Part shown: piece by piece, positions 7,658 through 15,669 of the stretch
How positions within the stretch are numbered: the first letter of the stretch is position 1
How the letters are laid out: each line of letters starts with the position of its first letter
Assembly (NCBI RefSeq): GCF_026343335.1
Contig: NZ_JAPELX010000001.1
Location: forward strand, 5,580,001 to 5,644,000
Direction of reading: 5' to 3'
Length of the DNA stretch: 64,000 nt
From: Streptomyces sp. NBC_00078
Lineage (GTDB): Bacteria > Actinomycetota > Actinomycetes > Streptomycetales > Streptomycetaceae
Program-made: the position numbers and the translations under genes
The notes under the pieces: model-generated
The model's input: the letters and a program-made list of their open reading frames with translations, nothing else
Told to the model about the DNA's origin: nothing
The model's database searches: none

Positions 7658-8214
7658 TGGCTACCACCACCACTCCGCGTCTCAAGACGAAGTACCGCGA
7701 GGAGATCGCGGGCAAGCTGCGTGACGAGTTCAAGTACGAGAACGTCATGCAGATCCCCGGCCTCGTCAAGATCGTGGTCAACATGGGTGTGGGCGACGCC
7801 GCCCGCGACTCCAAGCTGATCGAGGGCGCCATCCGCGACCTCACCACGATCACCGGTCAGAAGCCGGCCGTCACCAAGGCCCGCAAGTCCATCGCGCAGT
7901 TCAAGCTGCGCGAGGGTCAGCCGATCGGTGCCCACGTCACGCTTCGTGGCGACCGCATGTGGGAGTTCCTGGACCGCACCCTGTCGCTCGCGCTGCCGCG
8001 CATCCGCGACTTCCGTGGTCTGTCCCCCAAGCAGTTCGACGGCCGTGGCAACTACACCTTCGGTCTCACGGAGCAGGTCATGTTCCACGAGATCGACCAG
8101 GACAAGATCGACCGCGTCCGAGGTATGGACATCACCGTGGTGACCACGGCGACCAACGACGCTGAGGGCCGTGCGCTCCTTCGTCACCTCGGCTTCCCCT
8201 TCAAGGAGGCGTGA
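7657..8214 (+). CDS. rplE: 50S ribosomal protein L5
   Basis: The 185-residue product has the L5 features NVMQIPGLVKIVVNMGVGD, GQKPAVTKARKSIAQFKLREG and GRGNYTFGLTEQVMFHEID. L5 binds 5S rRNA and contacts the P-site tRNA. It overlaps rplX by one base. The rpsN ribosome-binding site (AAGGAGG, 8203-8209) lies inside the end of this gene. Confidence 0.98.
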   Translation: MATTTTPRLKTKYREEIAGKLRDEFKYENVMQIPGLVKIVVNMGVGDAARDSKLIEGAIRDLTTITGQKPAVTKARKSIAQFKLREGQPIGAHVTLRGDRMWEFLDRTLSLALPRIRDFRGLSPKQFDGRGNYTFGLTEQVMFHEIDQDKIDRVRGMDITVVTTATNDAEGRALLRHLGFPFKEA

Positions 8215-8219
8215 GCGAG

Positions 8220-8405
8220 ATGGCGAAGAAGGCTCTGATCGCAAAGGCTGCTCGCAAGCCCAAGTTCGGTGTGCGTGGCTACACGCGCTGCCAGCGCTGC
8301 GGCCGTCCCCACTCCGTGTACCGCAAGTTCGGCCTGTGCCGCGTGTGCCTTCGTGAGATGGCTCACCGTGGCGAGCTGCCGGGCGTGACCAAGAGCTCCT
8401 GGTAA
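8220..8405 (+). CDS. rpsN: 30S ribosomal protein S14, zinc-binding form
   Basis: The 61-residue product is the short C+ form of S14, with two CxxC pairs in YTRCQRCGRPHSVYRK and FGLCRVCLREM that bind zinc. The ATG at 8220 is chosen over the GTG at 8211 because AAGGAGG (8203-8209) is 10 bases away from the ATG but only one base from the GTG. Streptomyces usually also carries a zinc-free S14 paralogue elsewhere that is made under zinc starvation; that copy is not here. A 211-base structured gap separates it from rpsH. Confidence 0.97.
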   Translation: MAKKALIAKAARKPKFGVRGYTRCQRCGRPHSVYRKFGLCRVCLREMAHRGELPGVTKSSW

Positions 8406-8443
8406 TCCCCCTTTTAGGGATCCCAGGACTCTCGGTAAGCAAT

Positions 8444-8508
8444 GGGCGTGTCAGGCGCCCTCCTCTCCATGGCTTAGGCTTGGAGGGTTGGGCGCCTGAC
8501 GGTCGCCC
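8444..8508 (+). promoter_or_regulatory. Large hairpin between rpsN and rpsH
   Basis: GGGCG (8444-8448) pairs with CGCCC (8504-8508), TCAGGCGCCC (8451-8460) with GGGCGCCTGA (8490-8499), and CTCCA (8465-8469) with TGGAG (8481-8485), giving a 65-base stacked hairpin. There is no U-run, and the rest of the gap to 8616 holds no gene. Position just before rpsH makes it a candidate site for S8 feedback, RNA processing or partial termination; this is inference. Confidence 0.65.
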
Positions 8509-8616
8509 GTACGACTTACTACGCCGTAGGTCCACCGCACCGCACCCGCCTCGTCTCGGATCGAGGAGAGGGATGGGCACCTGGAAACCCCGGCGAGAGA
8601 GGCCGAAGGCCAATTC

Positions 8617-9015
8617 ATGACCATGACTGATCCGATCGCAGACATGCTTACGCGTCTGCGGAACGCGAACTCGGCGTACCACGACTCGGTGTCGATGCCG
8701 CACTCCAAGATCAAGTCTCACATCGCGGAGATCCTCCAGCAGGAGGGCTTCATCACGGGCTGGAAGGTCGAGGACGCCGAGGTCGGCAAGAACCTCGTCC
8801 TCGAGCTGAAGTTCGGCCCGAACCGTGAGCGCTCCATCGCGGGCATCAAGCGGATCTCCAAGCCCGGTCTCCGGGTGTACGCGAAGTCCACCAACCTGCC
8901 CAAGGTCCTCGGTGGCCTCGGCGTGGCGATCATCTCCACGTCGCACGGTCTCCTGACCGACAAGCAGGCCGGCAAGAAGGGCGTAGGCGGAGAAGTCCTC
9001 GCCTACGTCTGGTAG
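8617..9015 (+). CDS. rpsH: 30S ribosomal protein S8
   Basis: The 132-residue product begins MTMTDPIADMLTRLRNAN and ends STSHGLLTDKQAGKKGVGGEVLAYVW, both textbook S8. S8 is a primary 16S binder and, in E. coli, the feedback repressor of the spc operon. Here rpsH is preceded by a 211-base gap with a strong hairpin, unlike the tight spacing around it. A second ATG at 8623 is possible. Confidence 0.98.
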   Translation: MTMTDPIADMLTRLRNANSAYHDSVSMPHSKIKSHIAEILQQEGFITGWKVEDAEVGKNLVLELKFGPNRERSIAGIKRISKPGLRVYAKSTNLPKVLGGLGVAIISTSHGLLTDKQAGKKGVGGEVLAYVW

Positions 9016-9039
9016 CGGAAGGGAACGGAGGAAACAGCT

Positions 9040-9579
9040 ATGTCGCGCATTGGCAAGCTCCCCATCACGGTTCCCGCCGGCGTGGACGTCACCATCGACG
9101 GCCGTACCGTGTCGGTCAAGGGGCCCAAGGGCTCGCTGACTCACACTGTTGCCGCGCCGATCGACATCGCCAAGGGTGAGGACGGCGTTCTCAACGTCAC
9201 CCGCCCCAACGACGAGCGTCAGAACAAGGCCCTGCACGGCCTGTCCCGCACGCTGGTGGCGAACATGATCACCGGCGTGACCCAGGGTTACGTGAAGAAG
9301 CTCGAGATCAGCGGTGTCGGTTACCGCGTTGCGGCCAAGGGCTCGAACCTCGAGTTCGCGCTCGGCTACAGCCACTCGATCACCGTCGAGGCGCCCGAGG
9401 GCATCTCGTTCAAGGTCGAGAACCCGACGCACTTCTCGGTCGAGGGCATCGACAAGCAGAAGGTCGGCGAGGTTGCGGCGAACATCCGCAAGCTGCGCAA
9501 GCCTGACCCGTACAAGGCCAAGGGCGTCAAGTACGAGGGCGAAGTCATCCGCCGCAAGGTCGGAAAGGCGGGTAAGTAA
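9040..9579 (+). CDS. rplF: 50S ribosomal protein L6
   Basis: The 179-residue product begins MSRIGKLPITVPAGVDV and carries two L6 repeats ending in RKPDPYKAKGVKYEGEVIR. L6 stabilises the sarcin-ricin region. GGAGG lies about 10 bases before the ATG. rplR begins three bases after its stop. Confidence 0.98.
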   Translation: MSRIGKLPITVPAGVDVTIDGRTVSVKGPKGSLTHTVAAPIDIAKGEDGVLNVTRPNDERQNKALHGLSRTLVANMITGVTQGYVKKLEISGVGYRVAAKGSNLEFALGYSHSITVEAPEGISFKVENPTHFSVEGIDKQKVGEVAANIRKLRKPDPYKAKGVKYEGEVIRRKVGKAGK

Positions 9580-9582
9580 GCC

Positions 9583-9966
9583 ATGGCATACGGACAGAAG
9601 ATCCTCAAGGGCGACGCCTACAAGCGCGCCGCGATCAAGCGCCGCCACATCCGGATCCGTAAGCACATCAACGGTACGGCGGAGCGTCCGCGTCTGGTCG
9701 TTACCCGCTCGAACCGCCACATCGTGGCCCAGGTCATCGACGACATCAAGGGTCACACCCTGGCGTCGGCGTCGACCCTGGACACCTCGATCCGCGGTGG
9801 CGAGGGCGACAAGTCCGCGCAGGCCAAGTCGGTCGGTGCCCTGGTCGCTGAGCGCGCCAAGGCCGCCGGCGTCGAGGCTGTCGTATTCGACCGTGGTGGC
9901 AACCAGTACGCCGGGCGCATCGCCGCCCTGGCGGACGCCGCCCGCGAAGCCGGACTCAAGTTCTGA
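9583..9966 (+). CDS. rplR: 50S ribosomal protein L18
   Basis: The 127-residue product has KRRHIRIRKHINGTAERPRL, the 5S rRNA-binding N-terminus, and the end motif GGNQYAGRIAALADAAREAGLKF. It acts with L5 in the 5S particle. It lies tightly after rplF and 38 bases before rpsE. Confidence 0.98.
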   Translation: MAYGQKILKGDAYKRAAIKRRHIRIRKHINGTAERPRLVVTRSNRHIVAQVIDDIKGHTLASASTLDTSIRGGEGDKSAQAKSVGALVAERAKAAGVEAVVFDRGGNQYAGRIAALADAAREAGLKF

Positions 9967-10004
9967 GTCGCTTCCGTAGCTAGCGGAAAGAGAGAGGTAA
10001 TCCA

Positions 10005-10613
10005 ATGGCTGGACCCCAGCGCCGTGGAAGCGGTGCCGGTGGCGGCGAGCGGCGGGACCGGAAGGGCCGTGACGGCGGCGCTGCTGCCGCCGAGAAGACC
10101 GCGTACGTTGAGCGCGTTGTCGCGATCAACCGCGTCGCCAAGGTTGTGAAGGGTGGTCGTCGTTTCAGCTTCACCGCGCTGGTCGTGGTGGGCGATGGCG
10201 ATGGCACCGTGGGTGTCGGTTACGGCAAGGCCAAGGAGGTGCCGGCCGCGATCGCCAAGGGTGTTGAAGAGGCCAAGAAGCACTTCTTCAAGGTCCCCCG
10301 TATCCAGGGCACCATCCCGCACCCGATCACGGGTGAGAAGGCTGCCGGCGTCGTGCTGCTCAAGCCCGCGTCCCCCGGTACCGGCGTTATCGCCGGTGGC
10401 CCGGTGCGTGCGGTGCTCGAGTGCGCCGGCGTGCACGACATCCTGTCGAAGTCGCTCGGTTCGTCGAACGCGATCAACATCGTGCACGCGACCGTGGCGG
10501 CCCTGAAGGGTCTGCAGCGTCCCGAGGAGATCGCGGCCCGCCGTGGTCTGCCCCTCGAGGACGTCGCTCCCGCGGCTCTGCTGCGGGCGCGTGCCGGGGC
10601 TGGTGCTGCGTAA
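10005..10613 (+). CDS. rpsE: 30S ribosomal protein S5
   Basis: The 202-residue product has a Gly/Arg-rich N-terminal lead of about 35 residues and then the double-stranded-RNA-binding-like domain (VVAINRVAKVVKGGRRFSFTALVVVGD). The loop VVKGGRR is the site of spectinomycin-resistance changes in other bacteria; the sequence is wild type. S5 lies at the mRNA entry and decoding region. The TAA stop overlaps the rpmD ATG by one base. Confidence 0.98.
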   Translation: MAGPQRRGSGAGGGERRDRKGRDGGAAAAEKTAYVERVVAINRVAKVVKGGRRFSFTALVVVGDGDGTVGVGYGKAKEVPAAIAKGVEEAKKHFFKVPRIQGTIPHPITGEKAAGVVLLKPASPGTGVIAGGPVRAVLECAGVHDILSKSLGSSNAINIVHATVAALKGLQRPEEIAARRGLPLEDVAPAALLRARAGAGAA

Positions 10614-10795
10614 TGGCTCAGCTCAAGATCACGCAGACGAAGTCGTACATCGGCAGCAAGCAGAACCACCGTGACACCCTGCGCTCCCTTGGTCTCAAGG
10701 GCATCAACACGCAGGTCGTCAAGGAGGACCGCCCCGAGTTCCGCGGAATGGTGCACACCGTCCGCCACCTCGTGACGGTCGAGGAGGTCGACTGA
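10613..10795 (+). CDS. rpmD: 50S ribosomal protein L30
   Basis: The 60-residue product MAQLKITQTKSYIG...HLVTVEEVD is a full-length L30 with the conserved NHRDTLRSLGLKGINTQV helix. The ATG at 10613 shares one base with the rpsE stop; the frame is open upstream, but only as a shadow within rpsE. L30 is absent from some bacteria and present in most actinobacteria. Confidence 0.97.
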   Translation: MAQLKITQTKSYIGSKQNHRDTLRSLGLKGINTQVVKEDRPEFRGMVHTVRHLVTVEEVD

Positions 10796-10797
10796 TC

Positions 10798-11253
10798 ATG
10801 GCGGAGAACAACCCGCTCAAGATCCACAACCTCCGTCCCGCCCCGGGCGCCAAGACCGCCAAGACCCGTGTGGGTCGTGGTGAGGCGTCGAAGGGTAAGA
10901 CGGCTGGTCGTGGTACCAAGGGCACGAAGGCCCGTTACCAGGTTCCGGAGCGCTTCGAGGGTGGCCAGATGCCCCTCCACATGCGTCTCCCGAAGCTGAA
11001 GGGCTTCAAGAACCCCTTCAAGGTCGAGTTCCAGGTCGTGAACCTCGACAAGCTGGCGTCCCTGTACCCCGAGGGTGGCGAGGTCACCGTCGAGGGTCTG
11101 GTGGCCAAGGGTGCCGTTCGCAAGAACAGCCTCGTCAAGGTCCTCGGCCAGGGCGAGATCTCCGTGGCGCTGCAGGTGACGGTCGACGCCGTCTCCGGCT
11201 CCGCCAAGGAGAAGATCACCGCCGCAGGCGGCACCGTCACCGAGCTCGTCTGA
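10798..11253 (+). CDS. rplO: 50S ribosomal protein L15
   Basis: The 151-residue product has the basic L15 N-terminus (LRPAPGAKTAKTRVGRGEAS, GKTAGRGTKGTKAR) and FEGGQMPLHMRLPKLKGFKN. L15 is a late assembly protein deep in the large subunit. It starts two bases after rpmD and ends the spc cluster; a strong terminator lies 35 bases downstream, before secY. Confidence 0.98.
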   Translation: MAENNPLKIHNLRPAPGAKTAKTRVGRGEASKGKTAGRGTKGTKARYQVPERFEGGQMPLHMRLPKLKGFKNPFKVEFQVVNLDKLASLYPEGGEVTVEGLVAKGAVRKNSLVKVLGQGEISVALQVTVDAVSGSAKEKITAAGGTVTELV

Positions 11254-11288
11254 ATTCCTCAGGCGTCTCGATGACGTAAGCACTCCCG

Positions 11289-11321
11289 ACCGGGGATACC
11301 TCACACTGAGGTATCCCCGGT
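11289..11321 (+). terminator. Terminator after the spc cluster
   Basis: A perfect 15-bp stem, ACCGGGGATACCTCA (11289-11303) with TGAGGTATCCCCGGT (11307-11321), closes on a 3-base loop. No U-run follows, which is common for Streptomyces terminators. It separates rplO from secY. Confidence 0.75.
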
Positions 11322-11356
11322 TGGTCGTTCCACGGGGAGCAGTGCCGCCGGTAAGG

Positions 11357-11362
11357 TAGCCT
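11357..11362 (+). promoter_or_regulatory. Possible -10 box for secY
   Basis: TAGCCT at 11357-11362 fits the Streptomyces TAGVVT -10 pattern and lies 78 bases before the secY start, just after the spc terminator. I see no good -35 at 16-19 bases, so this is tentative. Confidence 0.35.
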
Positions 11363-11440
11363 GCACTGTTCTTCTTTGTATCCGTCGAACCTCAAGACCG
11401 TCACCCTTGACGCAGTTGCGCGGGGGTCGCAGGAGGCACC

Positions 11441-12754
11441 GTGCTCACCGCGTTCGCCCGGGCGTTCAGGACGCCCGACCTGCGCAAGAAGCTGCTCTTC
11501 ACACTCGCCATCATCGTGGTGTACCGGGTTGGTACCCATGTCCCGATCCCCGGCGTCAACTACAAGGCCGTCCAGACGTGCGTTGACCAGGCGTCCGGCA
11601 CCCAGGGTCTCTTCGGTCTCGTGAACATGTTCAGCGGTGGTGCACTGCTGCAGATCACGATCTTTGCCCTGGGCATCATGCCCTACATCACGGCGAGCAT
11701 CATTCTGCAGCTGCTGACCGTCGTGATCCCGCGTCTGGAAGCCCTCAAGAAGGAGGGACAGGCCGGTACCGCGAAGATCACGCAGTACACGCGTTACCTG
11801 ACGGTGGCGCTCGCCATCCTGCAAGGCACCGGCCTGGTGGCCACCGCGCGCAGCGGTGCCCTGTTCGGCAGCTGCTCGGCTGCCAGCCAGATCGTCCCCG
11901 ACCAGGCGATCTTCACCACCATCACCATGGTCATCTGCATGACTGCCGGTACGGCCGTCGTGATGTGGCTGGGCGAGCTCATCACCGACCGCGGCATCGG
12001 CAACGGCATGTCGATCCTGATGTTCATCTCGATCGCCGCGACCTTCCCCTCGGCCCTGTGGGCCATCAAGAAGCAGGGCAAGCTGGCCGACGGCTGGATC
12101 GAGTTCAGCACCGTCATCCTGGTCGGACTGGTCATGGTCGGCCTGGTGGTCTTCGTCGAGCAGGCCCAGCGGCGCATTCCCGTGCAGTACGCGAAGCGCA
12201 TGATCGGCCGCCGTTCCTACGGTGGTACGTCGACCTACATCCCGCTGAAGGTCAACCAGGCGGGTGTGATTCCCGTCATCTTCGCCTCGTCGCTGCTCTA
12301 CATCCCGGCACTGATCGCTCAGTTCTCGGGGAGCAAGGCCGGCTGGAAGACCTGGGTCGAGCAGAACCTGACCAAGGGTGACCACCCGATTTACCTGGTC
12401 AGCTACTTCTTGCTGATCGTTTTCTTCGCGTTCTTCTACGTGGCGATCTCCTTCAACCCCGAAGAAGTCGCCGACAACATGAAGAAGTATGGTGGCTTCA
12501 TCCCGGGCATCCGGGCTGGCCGACCGACCGCTGAGTACCTGAGCTACGTACTCAACCGGATCACCTGGCCGGGTTCGCTGTATCTGGGGCTGATCGCTCT
12601 CGTACCAACGATGGCGTTGGTCGGGTTCGGGGCAACCGGTAACTTCCCCTTCGGCGGGACGAGCATCCTGATCATCGTGGGTGTGGGTCTTGAGACGGTG
12701 AAGCAAATCGAGAGCCAGCTCCAGCAGCGCAATTACGAAGGGTTCCTCCGCTGA
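11441..12754 (+). CDS. secY: Preprotein translocase channel subunit SecY
   Basis: The 437-residue product has ten hydrophobic segments and SecY signatures: VPIPGVNYK near the N-terminus, FSGGALLQITIFALGIMPYI for TM2, and NFPFGGTSILIIVGVGLETV for TM10. It forms the membrane pore of the Sec system with SecE and SecG. It starts at a GTG with AGGAGG four bases before it. The stop overlaps the adk ATG (TGATG), so SecY and Adk are co-translated, the usual actinobacterial arrangement. Confidence 0.98.
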   Translation: MLTAFARAFRTPDLRKKLLFTLAIIVVYRVGTHVPIPGVNYKAVQTCVDQASGTQGLFGLVNMFSGGALLQITIFALGIMPYITASIILQLLTVVIPRLEALKKEGQAGTAKITQYTRYLTVALAILQGTGLVATARSGALFGSCSAASQIVPDQAIFTTITMVICMTAGTAVVMWLGELITDRGIGNGMSILMFISIAATFPSALWAIKKQGKLADGWIEFSTVILVGLVMVGLVVFVEQAQRRIPVQYAKRMIGRRSYGGTSTYIPLKVNQAGVIPVIFASSLLYIPALIAQFSGSKAGWKTWVEQNLTKGDHPIYLVSYFLLIVFFAFFYVAISFNPEEVADNMKKYGGFIPGIRAGRPTAEYLSYVLNRITWPGSLYLGLIALVPTMALVGFGATGNFPFGGTSILIIVGVGLETVKQIESQLQQRNYEGFLR

Positions 12755-13416
12755 TGCGAATCGTCCTCGTCGGGCCGCCGGGTGCAGGGAAGGGCACGCA
12801 GGCCACTCGCCTTGCCGACAAGCTGCGCATCCCGCACATCTCCACGGGCGACCTGTTCCGCGCCAACATCAGCCAGCAGACAGAGCTCGGGAAACTCGCG
12901 AAGTCCTACATGGACGCCGGCAACCTCGTCCCCGACGAGGTGACCATCGCGATGGCCAAGGACCGCATGGAGCAGCCGGACGCCGAGGGCGGCTTCCTGC
13001 TGGACGGTTTCCCGCGCAACGTCTCGCAGGCCGAGGCGCTCGACGAGCTGCTCAAGACCGAGGGCATCAAACTGGACGCGGTACTCGACCTCGAAGTCCC
13101 CGAGGAAGAGGTCGTCAAGCGGATCGCCGGCCGGCGCATCTGCCGCAACGACTCGGCGCACGTGTTCCACGAGACGTACAGCGCGCCGAAGAAGGAAGGC
13201 GTTTGCGACGTCTGCGGCGGCGAGCTCTACCAGCGTGACGACGACTCCGAGGAGACCGTGCGCACGCGGCTCGAGGTCTACCACACGCAGACCGAGCCGA
13301 TCATCGACTACTACAAGGCACAGGGACTGGTCGTCACGATCTCGTCCCTCGGCCCGGTGGGCGAGGTCACGCAGCGGGCGCTGGAAGCCCTCAAGCGCGA
13401 GGACGACGGCAAGTAG
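12754..13416 (+). CDS. adk: Adenylate kinase
   Basis: The 220-residue product has the P-loop GPPGAGKGTQ (residues 7-16), the AMP-binding STGDLFR and DGFPRN segments, and a long LID domain (about residues 126-163) with a CDVC pair and a further upstream Cys (RRICRNDSAHVFH) consistent with a zinc-stabilised LID. It interconverts AMP and ATP with ADP. It overlaps secY by one base; map follows after about 100 bases. Confidence 0.98.
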   Translation: MRIVLVGPPGAGKGTQATRLADKLRIPHISTGDLFRANISQQTELGKLAKSYMDAGNLVPDEVTIAMAKDRMEQPDAEGGFLLDGFPRNVSQAEALDELLKTEGIKLDAVLDLEVPEEEVVKRIAGRRICRNDSAHVFHETYSAPKKEGVCDVCGGELYQRDDDSEETVRTRLEVYHTQTEPIIDYYKAQGLVVTISSLGPVGEVTQRALEALKREDDGK

Positions 13417-13514
13417 CCGTCAGCCAGTTACGGCCGTGGCACCCGCAGGGGCGTCACGGCCGTAGTGTTGTGCAGGTAACGATTGACGTGAGTGACGGAG
13501 AGCGCAGGCCACCC

Positions 13515-14351
13515 ATGGTGCAGATCAAGACCCCCGAGCAGATCGCCAAGATGCGTGAGGCGGGGCTGGTCGTCGCCGCCATCCACGCGGCCACCCGTGA
13601 GGCCGCGGTGCCCGGGGCCACCACCAAGGACCTGGACCAGGTCGCCCGCAAGGTGCTCGCGGAGTACGACGCGAAGCCGAACTTCCTTGGCTACGGCGGC
13701 TTCCCGGCCACGATCTGCACCTCCGTCAACGAGGTCGTCGTCCATGGCATCCCCTCCGACGACGTCGTCCTGAAGGACGGCGACGTCATCTCCATCGACT
13801 GCGGCGCGATCATCGACGGCTGGCACGGCGACGCGGCGTACACGGCCTTCGTGGGTTCCGGCCACGCCCCCGAGCTGATCGAGCTCTCCCGGGTCACGGA
13901 GGAGTCGATGTGGGCCGGCATCGCGGCGATGAAGCAGGGGAACCGGCTCGTCGACGTCTCCCGTGCCATCGAGACCTACATCCGCCGCCAGCCGAAGCCG
14001 GGCGGCGGCAAGTACGGGATCATCGAGGACTACGGCGGCCACGGCATCGGCACCGAGATGCACATGGACCCGCACCTGCTGAACTACGTGGAGAAGCGCC
14101 GCGGCAAGGGACCCAAGCTGGTCCCCGGTTTCTGCCTCGCGATCGAGCCGATGGTCTCCCTGGGCACTCCCAGGACCGAGGTCCTCTCCGACGACTGGAC
14201 GGTCATCACCACGGACGGCACCTGGTCCTCCCACTGGGAGCACAGTGTTGCGCTGGCCGAGGAGGGTCCGCTGGTGCTGACGTCTCCCGACGGGGGCAGG
14301 GCCAAGCTCGCCGAGCTCGGGATCACGGCTGCGCCGGATCCGCTCGGCTGA
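13515..14351 (+). CDS. map: Methionine aminopeptidase, type I
   Basis: The 278-residue product starts at the ATG at 13515 (MVQIKTPEQIAKMREAG); GTG codons upstream at 13470 and elsewhere would add a lead unlike the family. Metal ligands are all present: the two Asp in ISIDCGAIIDGWHGDAAY, His in GGHGIGTEMH, Glu in CLAIEPMV and Glu in SSHWEHSVAL. It removes N-terminal Met from nascent chains at the ribosome. It is 98 bases from adk and is followed by a hairpin repeat and the infA promoter region. Confidence 0.96.
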   Translation: MVQIKTPEQIAKMREAGLVVAAIHAATREAAVPGATTKDLDQVARKVLAEYDAKPNFLGYGGFPATICTSVNEVVVHGIPSDDVVLKDGDVISIDCGAIIDGWHGDAAYTAFVGSGHAPELIELSRVTEESMWAGIAAMKQGNRLVDVSRAIETYIRRQPKPGGGKYGIIEDYGGHGIGTEMHMDPHLLNYVEKRRGKGPKLVPGFCLAIEPMVSLGTPRTEVLSDDWTVITTDGTWSSHWEHSVALAEEGPLVLTSPDGGRAKLAELGITAAPDPLG

Positions 14352-14381
14352 GTACCGTTCGAAGCTGCGGCCCGGTGGGGG

Positions 14382-14445
14382 CTTGTCGCGCCCACCCGGC
14401 GGAGCCGCATATCGACGCAGCCCAAGCGCCCCTGAAAGGGCGCTT
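14382..14445 (+). repeat. Dispersed Streptomyces intergenic repeat with hairpin, after map
   Basis: GTCGCGCCCACCCGGCGGAG, GCCGCATATCGACGCAGCC and the hairpin AAGCGCCC-CTGAAA-GGGCGCTT (14424-14445) match a hairpin element found between many Streptomyces genes. It lies just after map and probably acts as its terminator. Related copies occur at 17851, 22819 and 55841. Confidence 0.7.
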
Positions 14446-14505
14446 CCGGCGGTGCGCTCCGAAGTGGGCGCTTAATGATCTCCGCTTCCGGGCACTCTTT
14501 CTCGA

Positions 14506-14535
14506 TTCGTCTTTCCGGATGCGCTGACGTAGACT
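14506..14535 (+). promoter_or_regulatory. Candidate promoter for infA and the alpha cluster
   Basis: TTCGTC (14506-14511), an 18-base spacer and TAGACT (14530-14535) lie about 95 bases before infA. The -10 box is a good Streptomyces match; the -35 is weak. The map terminator upstream implies a fresh start here. Confidence 0.5.
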
Positions 14536-14628
14536 GACTCGTCGGCTCTCGTGCACCCGCATGTCCGCATGCGCCCGTAAGGGAAAAGTGCGGGAGTCGA
14601 TCAAGGTAGTCGATTCGAAGGGCGAAGC

Positions 14629-14850
14629 GTGGCCAAGAAGCAAGGTGCCATCGAGATCGAGGGCACTGTCGTCGAGTCTCTTCCGAACGCCATGTTCAAG
14701 GTCGAGCTCCAGAACGGCCACCAGGTCCTGGCACACATCAGCGGCAAGATGCGTATGCACTACATCCGCATCCTCCCTGACGACCGGGTCGTGGTGGAGT
14801 TGTCTCCGTACGACCTGACCCGTGGCCGGATCGTCTACCGCTACAAGTAG
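14629..14850 (+). CDS. infA: Translation initiation factor IF-1
   Basis: The 73-residue S1-fold protein AKKQGAIEIEGTVVESLPNA...GRIVYRYK is a full-length IF-1. It occupies the A site during initiation. The start is a GTG with GAAGGG six bases before it. It opens the alpha cluster; rpmJ follows after 59 bases. Confidence 0.98.
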   Translation: MAKKQGAIEIEGTVVESLPNAMFKVELQNGHQVLAHISGKMRMHYIRILPDDRVVVELSPYDLTRGRIVYRYK

Positions 14851-14909
14851 ATCTTGCCCGCATCCCGTTTCGGCGGGGTGGTGGCACTGACCCGGAGAAC
14901 CTCAATCCC

Positions 14910-15023
14910 ATGAAGGTCAAGCCGAGCGTCAAGAAGATCTGCGACAAGTGCAGGGTGATCCGCCGTCACGGTCGGGTCATGGTCATCTGCGACAACCCGC
15001 GCCACAAGCAGCGCCAGGGCTGA
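14910..15023 (+). CDS. rpmJ: 50S ribosomal protein L36, zinc-binding form
   Basis: The 37-residue protein starts MKVKPSVKKICDKCRV and ends NPRHKQRQG. The zinc ligands Cys11, Cys14, Cys27 and His32 are all present (CDKC, ICDNPRH), making it the C+ form. It is the smallest gene in the window and is easily missed. A 195-base gap with two hairpins follows before rpsM. Confidence 0.97.
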   Translation: MKVKPSVKKICDKCRVIRRHGRVMVICDNPRHKQRQG

Positions 15024-15123
15024 CGCACGATCGACCGTCCCTCTGCATCGACATCGCAGGGATTCGCGCGACGCGAGCTGAATTGTTCATACGCAGGACC
15101 CGGGCACCGAAGGTGCCTGACAC

Positions 15124-15179
15124 CCCCGGTTCGGAGGCCGGGGACCCGGTTCGTACCTCGTACGGCGGCCGGGAACCGG
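15124..15179 (+). promoter_or_regulatory. Two hairpins between rpmJ and rpsM
   Basis: CCCCGG (15124-15129) pairs with CCGGGG (15138-15143), and CCGGTTC (15146-15152) pairs with GAACCGG (15173-15179). They fill the middle of the 195-base rpmJ-rpsM gap, ending about 40 bases before rpsM. No U-run is present; a leader or processing role is likelier than termination. Confidence 0.45.
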
Positions 15180-15218
15180 TTCTGCGGAAGACCTCCGAGG
15201 ATCAACTGGAGCCATTGA

Positions 15219-15599
15219 ATGGCACGCGTTTCCGGTGTTGACATCCCGCGCGAAAAGCGTGTGGAGGTCGCCCTCACCTATGTGTTCGGCATCGGCCGGA
15301 CTCTCTCGCAGGCGACGCTGGCAGCGACCGGCGTCGACCCGAACACCCGCGTCCGCGACCTCTCCGAGGAGCAGCTCGTCGCGATCCGCGAGTTCGTCGA
15401 CAACAACATCAAGACCGAGGGTGACCTCCGTCGCGAGATCCAGGCCGACATCCGCCGCAAGGTCGAGATCGGCTGCTACCAGGGCCTGCGTCACCGTCGT
15501 GGTCTGCCGGTCCGCGGTCAGCGCACCAGCACGAACGCCCGTACCCGCAAGGGCCCGCGTCGCGCCATCGCCGGCAAGAAGAAGCCGGGCAAGAAGTAG
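15219..15599 (+). CDS. rpsM: 30S ribosomal protein S13
   Basis: The 126-residue product begins MARVSGVDIPREKRVEVAL and carries GCYQGLRHRRGLPVRGQRT and the basic tail TRKGPRRAIAGKKKPGKK. S13 lies in the 30S head and contacts the P-site tRNA and 50S bridges. It is 70 bases before rpsK. Confidence 0.98.
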   Translation: MARVSGVDIPREKRVEVALTYVFGIGRTLSQATLAATGVDPNTRVRDLSEEQLVAIREFVDNNIKTEGDLRREIQADIRRKVEIGCYQGLRHRRGLPVRGQRTSTNARTRKGPRRAIAGKKKPGKK

Positions 15600-15669
15600 T
15601 CCTCAGCGGACAACGCTTCACCAGCGGTCTTCGCTGTAGGACCGACCACCTCCCCGTAGGAGTTTGTAG

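Noticed and set aside
7594..10005. Reverse-strand open frame of about 800 codons across rplX to rplR
   Set aside because: It is antisense to highly conserved ribosomal genes, rich in Asp/Leu/Val/Arg repeats and without any domain. High third-position GC keeps antisense frames open in this genome.
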